Assembly (NCBI GenBank): GCA_012295275.1
Contig: CM022675.1
Coordinates: 11,009,516-11,044,515, forward strand
Reading direction: 5' to 3'
Length of the DNA: 35,000 nt
Source of the DNA: Chrysomallon squamiferum
Lineage: Eukaryota; Mollusca; Gastropoda; Neomphalida; Peltospiridae
Below the pieces are notes generated by a model. That model had not been told where the DNA came from and did not search any database. It saw only the letters and a program-made list of their open reading frames with translations. The position numbers were made by a program, and so were the translations under genes. Positions 1 through 11,209 of the stretch are shown here, piece by piece; within the stretch, counting starts at the first letter, position 1, and each line of letters begins with the position of its first letter.

Positions 1-480
1 TTTCTTCGTTCGTTCCTTCCCTTCCACTACACCTCTGCAGATGAAATTAAAATTATTATTATTATTATTATTATTAGAAAAACGGAAGCAATAAACTGGA
101 AGACGGCGATGAAAATATCTTCAGACTTGAACGCAGCGCCGTAAAAATAAAAATAATGACGCAATAATTCAGATTATATCGTGCGGCTAATTTTGCGAGT
201 CGTCTTTGTAGATGTCATTTGTTGTTTGTTTCTCTCCAGTGTCTGTCTTCATTTTACAAATTTCCGTCATTTTTCTCACCTAAATACATATATCATGCTT
301 AACAATGATGTACATTTCACTACTGTAACGTGGCAAGCGAAAAAAAAACAACAGACAACAACAAAAAAAAACACATCCAGGATTAATTGCTTCGTGTTTG
401 TTTGAGAACATTATGTAAGTGAATAAAAAAAAAAGGTGATAATGTGATAAACAGCTGAAGTATGTAAGTAAAACATTTTA
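1..480. other. AT-rich non-coding sequence
   Basis: Mostly unique AT-rich sequence with an (ATT)n tract at 52-76 and A-rich stretches near 340-375. The open frames here are short and show no recognisable domain. No gene seen. Confidence 0.6.
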
Positions 481-492
481 CCTTGTTATAGT

Positions 493-493
<1 letters not shown>

Positions 494-588
<95 letters not shown>
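494..588. repeat. Compound (TA)n(GA)n microsatellite
   Basis: About 20 TA units pass directly into about 28 GA units with no interruption. It shows only simple repeat structure. Confidence 0.97.
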
Positions 589-589
<1 letters not shown>

Positions 590-1544
590 CTGATTTATTG
601 TTAAGTGAGGTGTGTAACTCAGCAAGATTAATAATATGAATAAATGGATTAATTTTACTTTATTATTATTACTGTCATTATTATTATTATTATCATTATT
701 ATTATTATTAATAGTTGTAAGAATAATAGTAGCAGTAATAGTAATAATGGTAATAGTCGTAACAGTAGATACTATTTATTTATTTATTTATTTATGTATT
801 TGGTTGTTTGTTTATTTGTATCAGTTATATCTTCGTTTATTTCTTCTTTGTGTAAATATGTACGATAATAATGATGATGATAGCAGTGCATATATATTAT
901 ATTATATATATATATATGTGTGTATGTGGATAGCTAAATACAGAGGTAGATAGATAGATAGATAAATAGATCAAATTATTTTATTTTTATTCATTTATTT
1001 AATTTTACAAAATCAGGAGAAAAATGAATGATAATAAAACTTCTCTCATCAAAATTTAAAAGATTTAATCTTAATTAGATCGTTATTTCTTTGATCTTTT
1101 AATCTTTATTTATTTATTGTCTTTCATTTCCAGAATAAAGCATCCTTATCCATAACACAATTTTCTGAAGACGACAAAAACATTTATTTACGTTCGCTTT
1201 CTTTAATTTTTTTTATTAAAGACATAAAATTTCGTAACTAATTATTGTTATCTTGTTAGATTTATCTAAATTATCAACGGTGTCTGAATTAAAAAAACAG
1301 GAAAAAAAAACACAGAAATTACATTTTATTAGCACAAAGATAAAATCATAATAAGGAAACAAGACGAGCACAATGGTGAAAATAGGAAATTTGTGGATTT
1401 AACGACAGTTCAGCCGATTTGAGAGAAAATGAAATCTGTAATTTCTTTCTTCTAAAATAGAAAAAAAAAAAAATAGAAAGTAAAATAAAATTACTGACAT
1501 TTTCTATGCTGGAATTATTTAATTATTTATTTATTTATTCTTTC

Positions 1545-1548
<4 letters not shown>
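589..1548. other. AT-rich intergenic sequence with small repeats
   Basis: Contains a degenerate TTA/AGTA trinucleotide stretch (657-768), (TATT)n (about 771-800), TA runs near 890-920 and a short GATA run (945-970). The rest, 970-1548, is unique AT-rich sequence with short A runs. The open frame across 636-953 translates the repeats and is not a gene. Confidence 0.6.

Positions 1549-1624
<76 letters not shown>
1549..1624. repeat. (CT)38 microsatellite
   Basis: Uninterrupted CT dinucleotide run of about 76 bases in an AT-rich setting. Confidence 0.97.
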
Positions 1625-1630
<6 letters not shown>

Positions 1631-1765
1631 CCATTTATTTAATTTTTATCTATTTATCTCTCTTTCTGTCATTCAGTCTGTCTATACAGTGAAGATAACA
1701 ATTTTGATAGCTGATTGCAATGTAAGACATCTGACAAAAATAAGAAAATATCATGTAAATTTAAA

Positions 1766-1767
<2 letters not shown>

Positions 1768-1797
<30 letters not shown>

Positions 1798-1935
1798 ATA
1801 ATAATAATAATAATTAATAATAATGATGACGACGATGATGATAACAATAATAATAATAATAATAATAATAATTAATTATAATGATGACGACGATGATGAT
1901 AACAACAGCAACAACAATAATAATAATAATATTTT
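1768..1935. repeat. (ACT)n/(AAT)n compound tract with an internal duplication
   Basis: ACT units run into AAT units. Two identical 26-base GATGAC/GACGATGATG segments lie at 1822-1847 and 1880-1905, 58 bases apart, which shows that a larger unit has duplicated inside the microsatellite. Confidence 0.9.
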
Positions 1936-2089
1936 GACAATAACAACAATAGTAATAATAAAATGATAACTACGATATTGAGTTCTGTGATCATCATGTT
2001 GTATAAACTAAAAGTAAACTAACTAAATAAATAGGCTAACTAATTAATGCGGATTACGTTATATACAATAAAATAAGACTTACAAATTC

Positions 2090-2690
2090 TAAAATTAATA
2101 ATAATGAAAAAATATACAAATAAAGAAAGAAAGAAAAAATAAATAAATAAACCAAAAAATGAAATAAAATGGTATTGAATGAAAAAAAAAAATTATAAAT
2201 AAAACTGCAATATAAAAACAAAATAAAGAATATAAAATAATAAGATAATGTAAAATAATCGTAAATAATAGCAATCTCTCAATACAGTTGCAAAAATTAA
2301 TGTAAATTATCAAAATATGAATGAATGAGTATTTCAGTTCAAAAAAAAAAAAAAAAAAAGAAGACGGAACAAAGATGAAAAATAAAACAGAAAAGAACAA
2401 ACAAAACAAAACGAAACAAAAAAACAAAAAAATCAAAAGAAACAACAACAACAACAAAAATAAAATATCCATCGTGATACAAAGAGATAAACAGAGTGAT
2501 AAACAAACAAATAAATAAAAATAAATAAATAAATAAAATGAAATAAAATAAAATAAAATAATAATAAAATAATAACAAAATAATAATAAAATAAAATAAA
2601 ATAAAATAAAATAAAATAAAATAAAATAAAATAAAATAACAAAAAATAAAACAAACAACTTAAAAATTTAGAATTTAAACACCACACTCA
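2090..2690. repeat. A-rich low-complexity block with (AAAT)n and (AAAAT)n
   Basis: The plus strand is dominated by A with short AAAT, AAAC and AAAG words. It ends in a long (AAAAT)n array at about 2580-2640. An A run lies at 2341-2359. The long open frames on both strands are lysine/asparagine-rich or phenylalanine/tyrosine-rich translations of the repeat, so no gene is called. Confidence 0.9.
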
Positions 2691-3410
2691 AAAGAAATAG
2701 CAAATTCTAGCAAACCAGTCAAAATAACTATACCAACAATCCACAGTTAATCTTTTACAATTTTCTTCCAGAATTTCTCATTAGCAAAGAAACAACGCTA
2801 ACAAAACAGCCACCACACAAAATCAGAACAAAACAACAAATTAAAAATCCCGTTACTTTTTTCTTCTTTTTTTTTTCATCATCCCGGCTAACACAAACAC
2901 AACCTTCACTCCAGACCCCTTTTTATTAGTCTAAGGCAAACACCAAGAAACATTTTGACGTGTCTACCAACGTAGCAAACGCATCTAACTTTAATGGAGC
3001 CTCTAACACATAAATCCACGATCTGCGCTACTGTCGACAAATACGAACACGACATAACAATAAAACTTAACGATAATTTCCCCTTTTCCCGAGCTCTCTT
3101 ACGAAGAAGATCAGAAAACGCCGGCGTTTTCATGATGGCCGCGGATAGGACAGTGGGTTTTTTTTTCTTTTTTTTCTTGAAGATTTTGGAAAGTACGGTT
3201 CTTTCGCCACATTTGCTGGTAAATGTATCTCGCCACACAGGGCGACTCGGGCCGTAACCTAATTGTTTCTCTATAAAAACACAGTAACTGCCTCTTAAAG
3301 AGACCATTTCTTTCCGCACCTTGCAACTGCAGTTTGCTACGCGGTTTTATTTATAGGGAGAATCACTGATGAATAAGTTACTCGAGTAAACAGGTAGATA
3401 GACAGATGTA
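2691..3410. other. Unique island with an 18-bp palindrome
   Basis: Balanced-composition sequence between repeats. It holds a perfect 18-bp palindrome at 3114-3131 followed by a GATGGCCGC word, and a TATAAAAA word near 3271 on the plus strand. A 137-codon minus-strand frame (2906-3319) runs through a T-rich repeat (lysines in translation) and has no domain I recognise. I treat the island as possibly regulatory and not coding. Confidence 0.5.

Positions 3411-3411
<1 letters not shown>

Positions 3412-3470
<59 letters not shown>
3412..3470. repeat. (GA)n microsatellite
   Basis: About 29 uninterrupted GA units. Confidence 0.97.
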
Positions 3471-3473
<3 letters not shown>

Positions 3474-3737
3474 ATGATTTAATTCGTAATCGAAAAATAA
3501 ATTAATGTTTAATAATACCGTACAGAGAGCCAGTCATCCTAAGATAGAATGATGAAAAATAATCTTATCTGGATCACTATTAAAAAAATTAATATCTTTT
3601 TAATAAGTTAAACAATGAATGTTTTAAAGCTGCAAATATGTAAACAAAGGCACTACATTAATATGCGGTCTCCCCATTTAAAAGCACATATTTATAATTT
3701 CTTTTTGTGTGACTCTGCTGTTTCTGTTGAATTTCAG

Positions 3738-3768
<31 letters not shown>

Positions 3769-3824
3769 CTATTGTATTCTGTTTAAAGTATTAGCAACAT
3801 ATACTGAACTAAAATCATTTTAAT
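3471..3824. other. Unique AT-rich spacer
   Basis: No repeat or gene visible apart from a T run at about 3750-3766. Confidence 0.5.
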
Positions 3825-4019
3825 TTAAATACTACTACTACTACTACTACTACTATTACTACTACTACTATAACTACTACTGCTACTTCTACTGCTACTA
3901 CTACTAATAATAATAATATGAAGAAGAAGAAACTTTGTGATAGTTTAGTAGCAAGAAAAGTAAATGTGTTTCTGTTGTTATTGTTGCTCTCTTATTATTA
4001 TTATTATTATTACTACTAC

Positions 4020-4101
<82 letters not shown>
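3825..4101. repeat. (ACT)n and (ATT)n trinucleotide block
   Basis: Interrupted ACT units at 3825-3912 and a long (ATT)n run at 3992-4101 with a short ACT interruption. The reading frames are poly-tyrosine or poly-asparagine. Confidence 0.95.
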
Positions 4102-4103
<2 letters not shown>

Positions 4104-4679
4104 CTAGTAATAATAGTGGTAAAAGAAGTATAATAAGTTTGCTACAAATTGACACTGAGATAATATTAGAGTGAAGTTTGCACTGATGAAATTATTTACA
4201 ATTATGGAAACAATATACACGTGCATGCACTCACGTACGCACGAACATATCGTGAACTTCAAAAATAAAAATAAGGAAAGGTTAAAAAAATTAAATATAG
4301 AATGTAATAATAAGGACACAAAAATAAATAAATAAATAAATAGATAAATAAATAAATGACTTGGTAAAAAATAAAAAATAAAAAATGTTCAAGAAGGAAA
4401 TAAATGTTTGCAATTTTGACGCTTCAGAAATCACACCCAGTAAACTAGTAACAGTAGCAGCAGCAGTAGTATAGTTGTAGTAGTGGTAGTAGTAGTAGCA
4501 GTAGTAGTAGTAGATGTAGTAGTAGTAGTAGATGTAGTAGTAACAGTAATAGGAGTAGTTAACAATAGCAACTGTAATAGATAAATATTTTTTTATGGAA
4601 ATAAATAAATTAATTTAAAAATTAGAAGTAATAAACATACATTTTTAAAGATATTAAATAAATAAATAAATAAAAAAAT
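4102..4679. other. AT-rich spacer with an (AGT)n tract
   Basis: Unique AT-rich sequence with a short (AAAT)n run near 4325-4355 and an interrupted (AGT)n/(AGC)n tract at about 4446-4560. No gene. Confidence 0.7.
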
Positions 4680-4838
4680 AAATACCGTTACAAAAAAATC
4701 CGTTTAAAAAGAATAAATTAATTAAAATAAAGAAATAAATACCCTTTTAAAAAAAAAAAAATCCGTTTAGAAAGAATAAACAAACAAAAAAAATAAATAA
4801 ATAAATACCCTTTAAAGAAAAAAAAAAAACTCCGCCTG

Positions 4839-4871
<33 letters not shown>
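4680..4871. repeat. Three-copy ~60-bp tandem repeat ending in poly(A)
   Basis: The word AAATACC recurs at 4680, 4737 and 4803. Each copy is followed by an A run and then TCCGTTTA (or TCCGCCTG in the third copy) at about 4699, 4762 and 4831. The last copy runs into an A tract at 4839-4871. Units are 57-66 bases. Confidence 0.8.
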
Positions 4872-4876
<5 letters not shown>

Positions 4877-5464
4877 CCTTGCTTATACCGCATTAACAGT
4901 GTGACATTCAACATCATTATTATTTCAAATTCATTTCTGTTTTATTTCGTCGATTTCTCACAAAACCGTCGAAATTTCAACACGAGAACACTCTCTTCAG
5001 TATGCAAAAGCGTATTCATCGAAAGTGCAGGGCAGCTGTTAGGCTCACAATTTGTTGATATTTATCGACCTCGGGAACATCCAGCGTTTTGATAGATGGT
5101 TTTGAAGGGGCGCTGTCGGTGTTTTTCACCCCCCCCCCATTCGTTTTTATGGGTAACTCTCTTCTGGAGTCGATTTTTATTAACCCCCGGGGATCGTTTA
5201 ATGTTTCCAATCTACCAGGGGTGGTGAAAAGTCACAAAGTGGATCTCTGAAAAATGCATGGGCACATTTAAGCGTGCCTTCGCCTCGTACGTGTCTGTTA
5301 AACAGAGAATATGCATTAAAAACCGGCGACGACATTTTGTAAAAAAAAAAAAAAAAAAAAAGGTCGTTCTGGTTTGATCTATGGACGAGGTGAGGTCTTT
5401 GTAGGAAGAATGTTGGCGATTAGAAAGTTACGAGAAGGTGTGTAAGAGATTTACTGTGTGCGTA

Positions 5465-5465
<1 letters not shown>
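4872..5465. other. Unique island
   Basis: Non-repetitive, richer in CpG than its surroundings, with a nine-C run near 5130-5140 and an A21 run at 5341-5361. Short open frames on both strands are not convincing. Possible non-coding element. Confidence 0.45.
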
Positions 5466-5503
<38 letters not shown>

Positions 5504-5736
5504 GTTGGTAATAGTAGTATTAGTAGTCGTAGTAGCAGCATTACTGTCGTTATTTGTGTTTATTATTATCGTTGTTGTTGTTGATGTTGTTTTAATTGTT
5601 ATTACTATTAGAAGTAGTAGTAGTAGTAATAGTAGTGGTAGTACTAGTAGTAGTAGTAGTAGAAGTAGTAGTTTTGTAGCAGCATTGTTGTGTTGTTGTT
5701 GTTGTTGTTTTTGTTGCTGTTGTTTATGTTGTTTCA

Positions 5737-5787
<51 letters not shown>
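5466..5787. repeat. Compound ATT/AGT/GTT trinucleotide block
   Basis: In order: (ATT)n 5467-5503, degenerate AGT/GTT 5504-5685, (GTT)n about 5689-5735, (ATT)n 5739-5787. The frames on both strands are simple-repeat peptides. Confidence 0.95.
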
Positions 5788-6114
5788 TAGATCTTCTTTA
5801 AGGAAAAGATATTAAAAATTACAAATGTAATTGATAAACAAATAACAACTAACTTATTAACTGAATAAGTACATAAATAAATAAATAAGTAGTTAACTAA
5901 AGTGTGTGATAATCTGTATTTGTTGTACTGACAATAAAAGCAATAAAACGCAGCAATAAAAGGTTTCTGTTTATTTATTTATTTATTTATTTACTGTATT
6001 TTATATTTAAATTACATTCTCCCATGTGACATAATTATCCTCAGTAATATTTTAGAATCCTGGGCATATAAACACATCAACAGCAATAAGAGCACGCTGC
6101 GAAAAATAATAATA
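5788..6114. other. AT-rich spacer
   Basis: Unique AT-rich sequence with short AAAT/TTTA runs near 5875-5890 and 5970-5993. No gene. Confidence 0.5.
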
Positions 6115-6471
6115 GAAACAAACAAACAAACAAAAAAACAAAACAAATAAACAATCAAATAAATAAATAAGTAACTAAGTTAATAAATAAGCAAACAAAT
6201 AAATAAGTAAGTAAATAAGTAAATAAATAAACAAACAAAAAAATAATGAAATAAACAAACAAACAAATGAACAAATAAATAAATAAACAAACAAACAAAC
6301 AAGTAAACAAACAAAAAAAACAAACACACAAATAAGTAAACAAACAAACAAACAAATAAATAAACAAACAAACAAACAAACAAACAAATAAATAAACAAA
6401 CAAACAAACAAAAAAATAAACAAATACATTTTTAAAAACAAACAAACAAACAAACAAACAAACAAGTAAAC
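6115..6471. repeat. (AAAC)n/(AAAT)n tetranucleotide array
   Basis: About 350 bases of mixed AAAC, AAAT and AAGT units. Three minus-strand frames translate to cysteine/leucine/phenylalanine/valine repeats because the tetranucleotide has no stop in those frames; they are not genes. Confidence 0.95.
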
Positions 6472-6790
6472 AGTGGCCTTCGAACGGACCCATGATTAAT
6501 TCAAAGAGATGCCAGTGTACGTTATCGTTATAGATTTCTGAAATTGATCTGTCATCATGTTTATATCTTCTCCTGGGGAGACCACTGAGCGAGGCTGGAC
6601 AAAAAGTAATTAAATATTCATAACGCCGAGGTCACCAGGAGGCCAAAGCACGTCGTGTACATATGGTTTAATTGATTAAAAATTTGCTTCTTCTCGCAGC
6701 GGTGACTACTTTGAAGTTTTAGCGTCGACATTATGTAAAACAAGTTCATACATATGTAAATTATACGGTGTCATTAATATAGGACATATA
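6472..6790. other. Unique island
   Basis: Non-repetitive sequence with moderate CpG content between two repeat-rich blocks. No frame of interest. Candidate conserved non-coding element only on composition. Confidence 0.4.
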
Positions 6791-6904
6791 AAGCATATAT
6801 ATATATATATATATTTATTTTTTTATTTTTTTATATTTCGATTTGTTTATGTCCTGTTCTTCTACTTATTATAATTTTTTGTTGTTGTTTATTTGTTTCT
6901 TTGC

Positions 6905-6935
<31 letters not shown>

Positions 6936-7380
6936 TTTTATTTTTTATTTTTTTATTTATATTAAGTTAACTTTTAGGTGAAACATTAAAAATATGTTAG
7001 AAATTGCGTTTTAAATACTAATTTACTGACAGACTTTGATTCCGTTAATTATTCAATTATTTTAACTTTTTGAGCAGAAGCATTTATGTGTCATGAATTA
7101 TTCTAATATATAAATACGACATCAACTTGGACATATATGTAAAGAAATTGATTTTTAATTGCATTTCTACTCCCGTATCATTTTGTTATGTCGTAGTTTT
7201 TGCTTTTTTTTTTTTTATATTTCATACTGTTTTGTTGCATTTTTTCTTTTGTAAATTATAACATGTATTTGTCCATACACACACAGAGACAAATACGCTA
7301 TTACCATAACTATTATTTATTGATATATATTTATCTATTATCTGCTTATAAGTATGATTCTGTAGCGCATTAAAATTTCA
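6791..7380. other. AT-rich spacer with T-rich stretches
   Basis: Short (AT)n at about 6797-6813, T-rich TTTA-type sequence 6815-6965, then unique AT-rich sequence. No gene. Confidence 0.55.
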
Positions 7381-7400
7381 TTTTATTATAATTATTGTTA

Positions 7401-7462
<62 letters not shown>

Positions 7463-7646
7463 ATTAAATTTCGCTTTCCATTTTCCTTTTCTTATACATA
7501 ACTTTCGTTTGAATTAAAATTTGAATTATGTTCAGTATTTACTATCACTAAAACCATGTACTCCATCATCACAGCTTTATTCTATCAGTTCAGTCAAACA
7601 TAAGAAATATCTTTAGTTATGCACATAGTCATGAAATATTATAGCT

Positions 7647-7703
<57 letters not shown>

Positions 7704-7800
7704 TTATTATTGTTGTTGTAGTTGTTGTTATCATTATTTATTTATTTATTTACTTACTTACTTACTTACTTATTTATTTATTTTTATTTATTTTTTATTT
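7381..7800. repeat. (ATT)n tracts with (TTTA)n and (CTTA)n
   Basis: (ATT)n runs at 7400-7461 and about 7649-7710, followed by GTT, TTTA and CTTA units to 7800. Unique AT-rich sequence fills 7462-7648. Confidence 0.9.
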
Positions 7801-8149
7801 TCTAACAGAGTATATTATAATAGATTTCAAAACGTTTAATGGACTTGTGGACCCACCTGTTTTTCGATTAGCTCTGAACAGAAGCCAACGTTAGAACACG
7901 GTTCATGCATCTGTTAATCTTAAGGAGAAAAAAGTGAAGCACAATATAAACATCATTTGTTATTTTTGCATTTAGTTAGTTTACGAAAGGTTACCGAGTA
8001 CCATGAAAGAATTTTATTTTATTATTATTATAATTTTTATATATATTTTTTAAATAATCAGATTTGAAAGACTGCATACAACATCAACCCCAAACTGAAG
8101 AAAAAAAGGTACAACGACGACCAGAAAAAAAAAAAAAAAAAAAAAAAAG
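7801..8149. other. Unique AT-rich spacer
   Basis: No recognisable gene. Ends with an A run at about 8127-8148. Confidence 0.45.
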
Positions 8150-8570
8150 ACAATAAAGGAAAAAAAAATAATAATAAAGAGTAAAATCAGTATCTACGTT
8201 CACTGGCGTGGAACTAAATACACGATTTAGCATGTAAAGATGTGTGGACACGGTCACATGCCGATGAAATTCAAGCGGCAAAGTCACATCCATAAAAAAA
8301 AGATTATAAAATGAAAAGGAGAAATGGACCTGTAGTCAACTGACATCATCGTAGCCGTTACCCATGGCGGCCCACGGAACAGTCGTCAATGGAAACGACG
8401 ACGTTCTGTCTCTGTGTGTATTTGTGTTCTTTGTAGAATGAAAGTATTCTTTGTGCGTTTTGCTCTAAACCGCCCCGTGTTTCATACTGATTTGGATTTT
8501 GGAGTTAACCTTCCGAAAGAGACAGGGCAATAAACGGGAATCTCTCTCTGTTGGGGGTAGGTATTCTATT
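8150..8570. other. Unique island
   Basis: Non-repetitive, with more G+C and CpG than the flanks. It contains an ACCCATGGCGGCC word near 8360 and a small inverted repeat GTCGTC/GACGAC at 8382-8387 and 8397-8402 around AATGGAAAC. No coding signature. Confidence 0.4.
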
Positions 8571-8620
8571 CTTTTTTTTTTTTCACGAAGCTGTTTTCCT
8601 GTGAAAGTAATACACCCAGC

Positions 8621-8835
8621 TTAGGAAAGAAAAAAACAAGTAGGAGGAGTAGAAGAAGAAAATGAAGACGAAGAAGAAGAAGAAGAAGAAGAAGAAGAAG
8701 AAGCAGAAGAAGAAGTGAAGGAAGAAACAGAAGAAGAACAAAAGGGCATGAATAAGAAGAATAAATAAAAGACAAAGAAGAAAATAATAATAATAAGAAG
8801 AAGAAGAAATAAAAAAAAGAGAAATGAAAGACAAA
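8621..8835. repeat. Purine-rich (GAA)n tract
   Basis: The plus strand is almost entirely A and G for about 210 bases, with a (GAA)n core near 8655-8715. Minus-strand frames are leucine, phenylalanine or serine repeats. Polypurine tracts of this kind can form triplex DNA. Confidence 0.93.
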
Positions 8836-9015
8836 ACAACTCAATTGTAAGCGAGTTCTTTCATACATCTACAGCAAAACCCCCAAACACGTTTAAACAT
8901 TTATTATCAATTAGCCTTTCTCTCATTTTTAAAAATTTGTATAGTGTATGAGTTATGAATTAATTGTTTTATTAACTATTATTTCATTTAAAGTTAGAAC
9001 AGCTTTTTTATTATT

Positions 9016-9065
<50 letters not shown>

Positions 9066-9134
9066 CATCATCGTAATCATAGTATACATTATTATCATCA
9101 TCACCATCATCGTCAACACGATTATTTATTTATT
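8836..9134. other. AT-rich spacer with (ATT)n and (TCA)n
   Basis: Unique sequence followed by (ATT)n at about 9022-9064 and ATC/TCA units to 9115. No gene. Confidence 0.6.
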
Positions 9135-9361
9135 TAGTCAGTCAGCCATTCATTTAGATAGTTACATAGTTAGTTACTTAGCTAGCTAGTTAGTCAGTCA
9201 GTCAGTCAGTTAGTTAGCTAGCTAGCTAGCTAGTTAGTTAGTCAGTTAGTCATTCAGTCAGTCAGTCAGTTAGTTAGTTAGTTAGCTAGTCAGTCAGTCA
9301 GTCCGTCCGTCAGTCAGTTAGTTAGTTACTAAGTTAGTCAGTCAGTTAGTTAGTTAGTTAA
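9135..9361. repeat. Mixed (GTCA/GTTA/GCTA)n tetranucleotide array
   Basis: A phase-locked array of AGTC, AGTT and AGCT units over about 225 bases. The (GCTA)n segment near 9217-9233 is self-complementary. The array stops abruptly at 9361 against GC-richer unique DNA. Confidence 0.95.
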
Positions 9362-9780
9362 ATAACAAAGAATGCTTCGTACCGACAACCCCGCTCGCGG
9401 TAAAGACACCGCTAATCGCCCCTGATGTAACTCTTCACAAAGGGAGGAGGGAAAGGTTCGGCAGTTTGTTAAAGCAGAGCTCTCTAGCGTGGAAGCCGCT
9501 TGTCGCACGAAATGGGGGTTTAATGAATTAGCTGATTTATCGTCCGGCAGTCGGAGAACGTTCATTGCCGCATTGATCGAATCACAGCGATAGACAGACG
9601 TCGTTTTTTTCTTCCAGGTGATTTATCGCTTCGTCGATATCGATCGCGTATCTTCACGATCGGACACGATGTGTCGCAATTAACTGCTTCGTTCTGCGTC
9701 TACTTCGTATTTGTAAGAACTGCTGGTAAGTTTTGTGGTTTGAAACAGTTGGGTTGTGTAGTGATATTTCTTACAAGATA
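9362..9780. promoter_or_regulatory. Candidate cis-regulatory island with paired TGATTTATCG sites
   Basis: CpG-containing unique sequence with two exact copies of TGATTTATCG at 9533-9542 and 9619-9628. TGATTTAT fits the TGATNNAT consensus for Hox proteins bound with a PBC (Exd/Pbx) partner. TAAT words (TTAATGAATTAG) lie just upstream of the first copy. The regulatory role is inferred from motif and setting only; no coding frame is convincing. Confidence 0.3.
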
Positions 9781-10086
9781 TAAGTGATGGACTGATAAAC
9801 AGTTATTTGTCAGAAAAACACACACATTTTTTTAGATATGTAGAAATAGAGAGTCAGAGACAGCAAGACAGTCAAACAGACAGACAGACAGATGAATAAA
9901 TGGACAGACATACAGACAGGTAGACAGGCAGGATAATAATTAAAATAGCCCCCACCCCAAGAAAACCCCACAAAAAACACACAACTACAATGGCTGTAAT
10001 TAAATGCAATGAATAAAGCAAATTAAGAAGGGCAAAGAAAGAGATAAGCATAAAGATCATATAACTGAAAACAAACTGCAAATAGA

Positions 10087-10118
<32 letters not shown>

Positions 10119-10244
10119 CAACAACAACAACAACAACAACAATAACAATAACAATAATAATAGTACAAAATTAAATTTAAAAAAAATAATAATAAAAAAA
10201 AAAAAAAAAATGATAATAATAATAAAATCGAAAAAAAAATATAT
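9781..10244. repeat. (CAGA)n and (AAT)n/(AAC)n tracts
   Basis: CAGA-type units at about 9855-9935, unique sequence 9940-10085, then (AAT)n-(AAC)n-(AAT)n at 10087-10160 and A-rich sequence to 10235. The minus-strand frame here is a simple-repeat peptide. Confidence 0.85.
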
Positions 10245-10545
10245 TGATTTATTTCACTGACGTCACCCTGGGCTATCAATTCACATTATTTCTTACATCC
10301 ATCCCCCCTGATACTTTGAGGACCCAGAGTCTGGAGGTCAAACGCCTTGTAATGAAGAAGATATTACCACAGCCCAGATGAACATTAAAGATTGCTTCCT
10401 TATTCAAAATTGCAACTTGAAGGGTCCAACTCGTGCCAGAAGACCCCGGAGGTCAAGCAGCCACGTTCTACGCGATGTCCGAACGTAAATCAGCGAACAA
10501 GTCGTGTGTCCGTTATTGAGAGGCGCTGTTGGGGATTGTTGAAAT
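10245..10545. other. Unique island starting with a consensus CRE
   Basis: The repeat gives way at about 10245 to non-repetitive, C-rich sequence. The palindromic cAMP-response element TGACGTCA lies at 10258-10265. No coding signature. Possibly regulatory. Confidence 0.4.
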
Positions 10546-10616
10546 TTTATAAAATAATAATAAATAAAAAAAATATTAAAAATTTAATTTTGAAGAAAGT
10601 TATTTTTTTTTTATTA

Positions 10617-10682
<66 letters not shown>

Positions 10683-10690
10683 ATGTGTTG
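10546..10690. repeat. Poly(T) and (GT)n microsatellite
   Basis: A-rich sequence, then T runs at about 10600-10634, then about 23 GT units at 10635-10680. Confidence 0.95.
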
Positions 10691-11209
10691 AGGTTATGAT
10701 TTATTATTTTAAAAGATGTTTTTTTTTATTTTTTTTAATGTCACATTATCACAAAGAACGAACTTTACTCAAATACTTTAGCCGATATGTTTATTTTAAA
10801 ATTTGATGATTATTTTATTTTATTTAAATACTTATAACAGCTTAATCACGTGCCAGGCACAAAGATAAGTATTAAAAAAAGAAAAGCGCGAAAAAAGTTA
10901 AATTTACAAATAATATTACTTAATTATTATATCGCCTTCATGTAGTTCATCGCAGGATGCCAAATAGGCAACTGCAGTACAAATGTATCATCGTCCGATC
11001 ACTCATATTTATGTTGTAAATCAAACCTACCAATTAACTGTTTGTCTAACCGTGTTGATAAATAACTTTCTAACATTAACTGGCCGACCTGTGCACTATT
11101 AATAAAGAAAACGGCAGTCATGGATATTTATATATAGCTAACGAATATATGAAAACAAAAATGAATGAATAACAAACGGGACGAATGAATGAATGAAGGG
11201 ATGAACTAC
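10691..11209. other. Unique AT-rich spacer
   Basis: Non-repetitive except a short GAAT run near 11160-11195. Contains one CACGTG at 10847-10852. No gene. Confidence 0.5.

Noticed and set aside
2906-3319. 137-codon minus-strand frame
   Set aside because: It contains a repeat-derived lysine run and no domain. The overlapping frames on both strands argue for chance.
6155-6493. Apparent membrane proteins of Phe, Leu, Val and Cys
   Set aside because: Direct translation of (AAAC/AAAT)n on the minus strand. The same applies to the hydrophobic frames at 2095-2658, 13163-13459 and 19166-19656.
9135-9361. CRISPR-like array
   Set aside because: The four-base periodicity has no spacers. This is an animal genome and the block is a tetranucleotide repeat.
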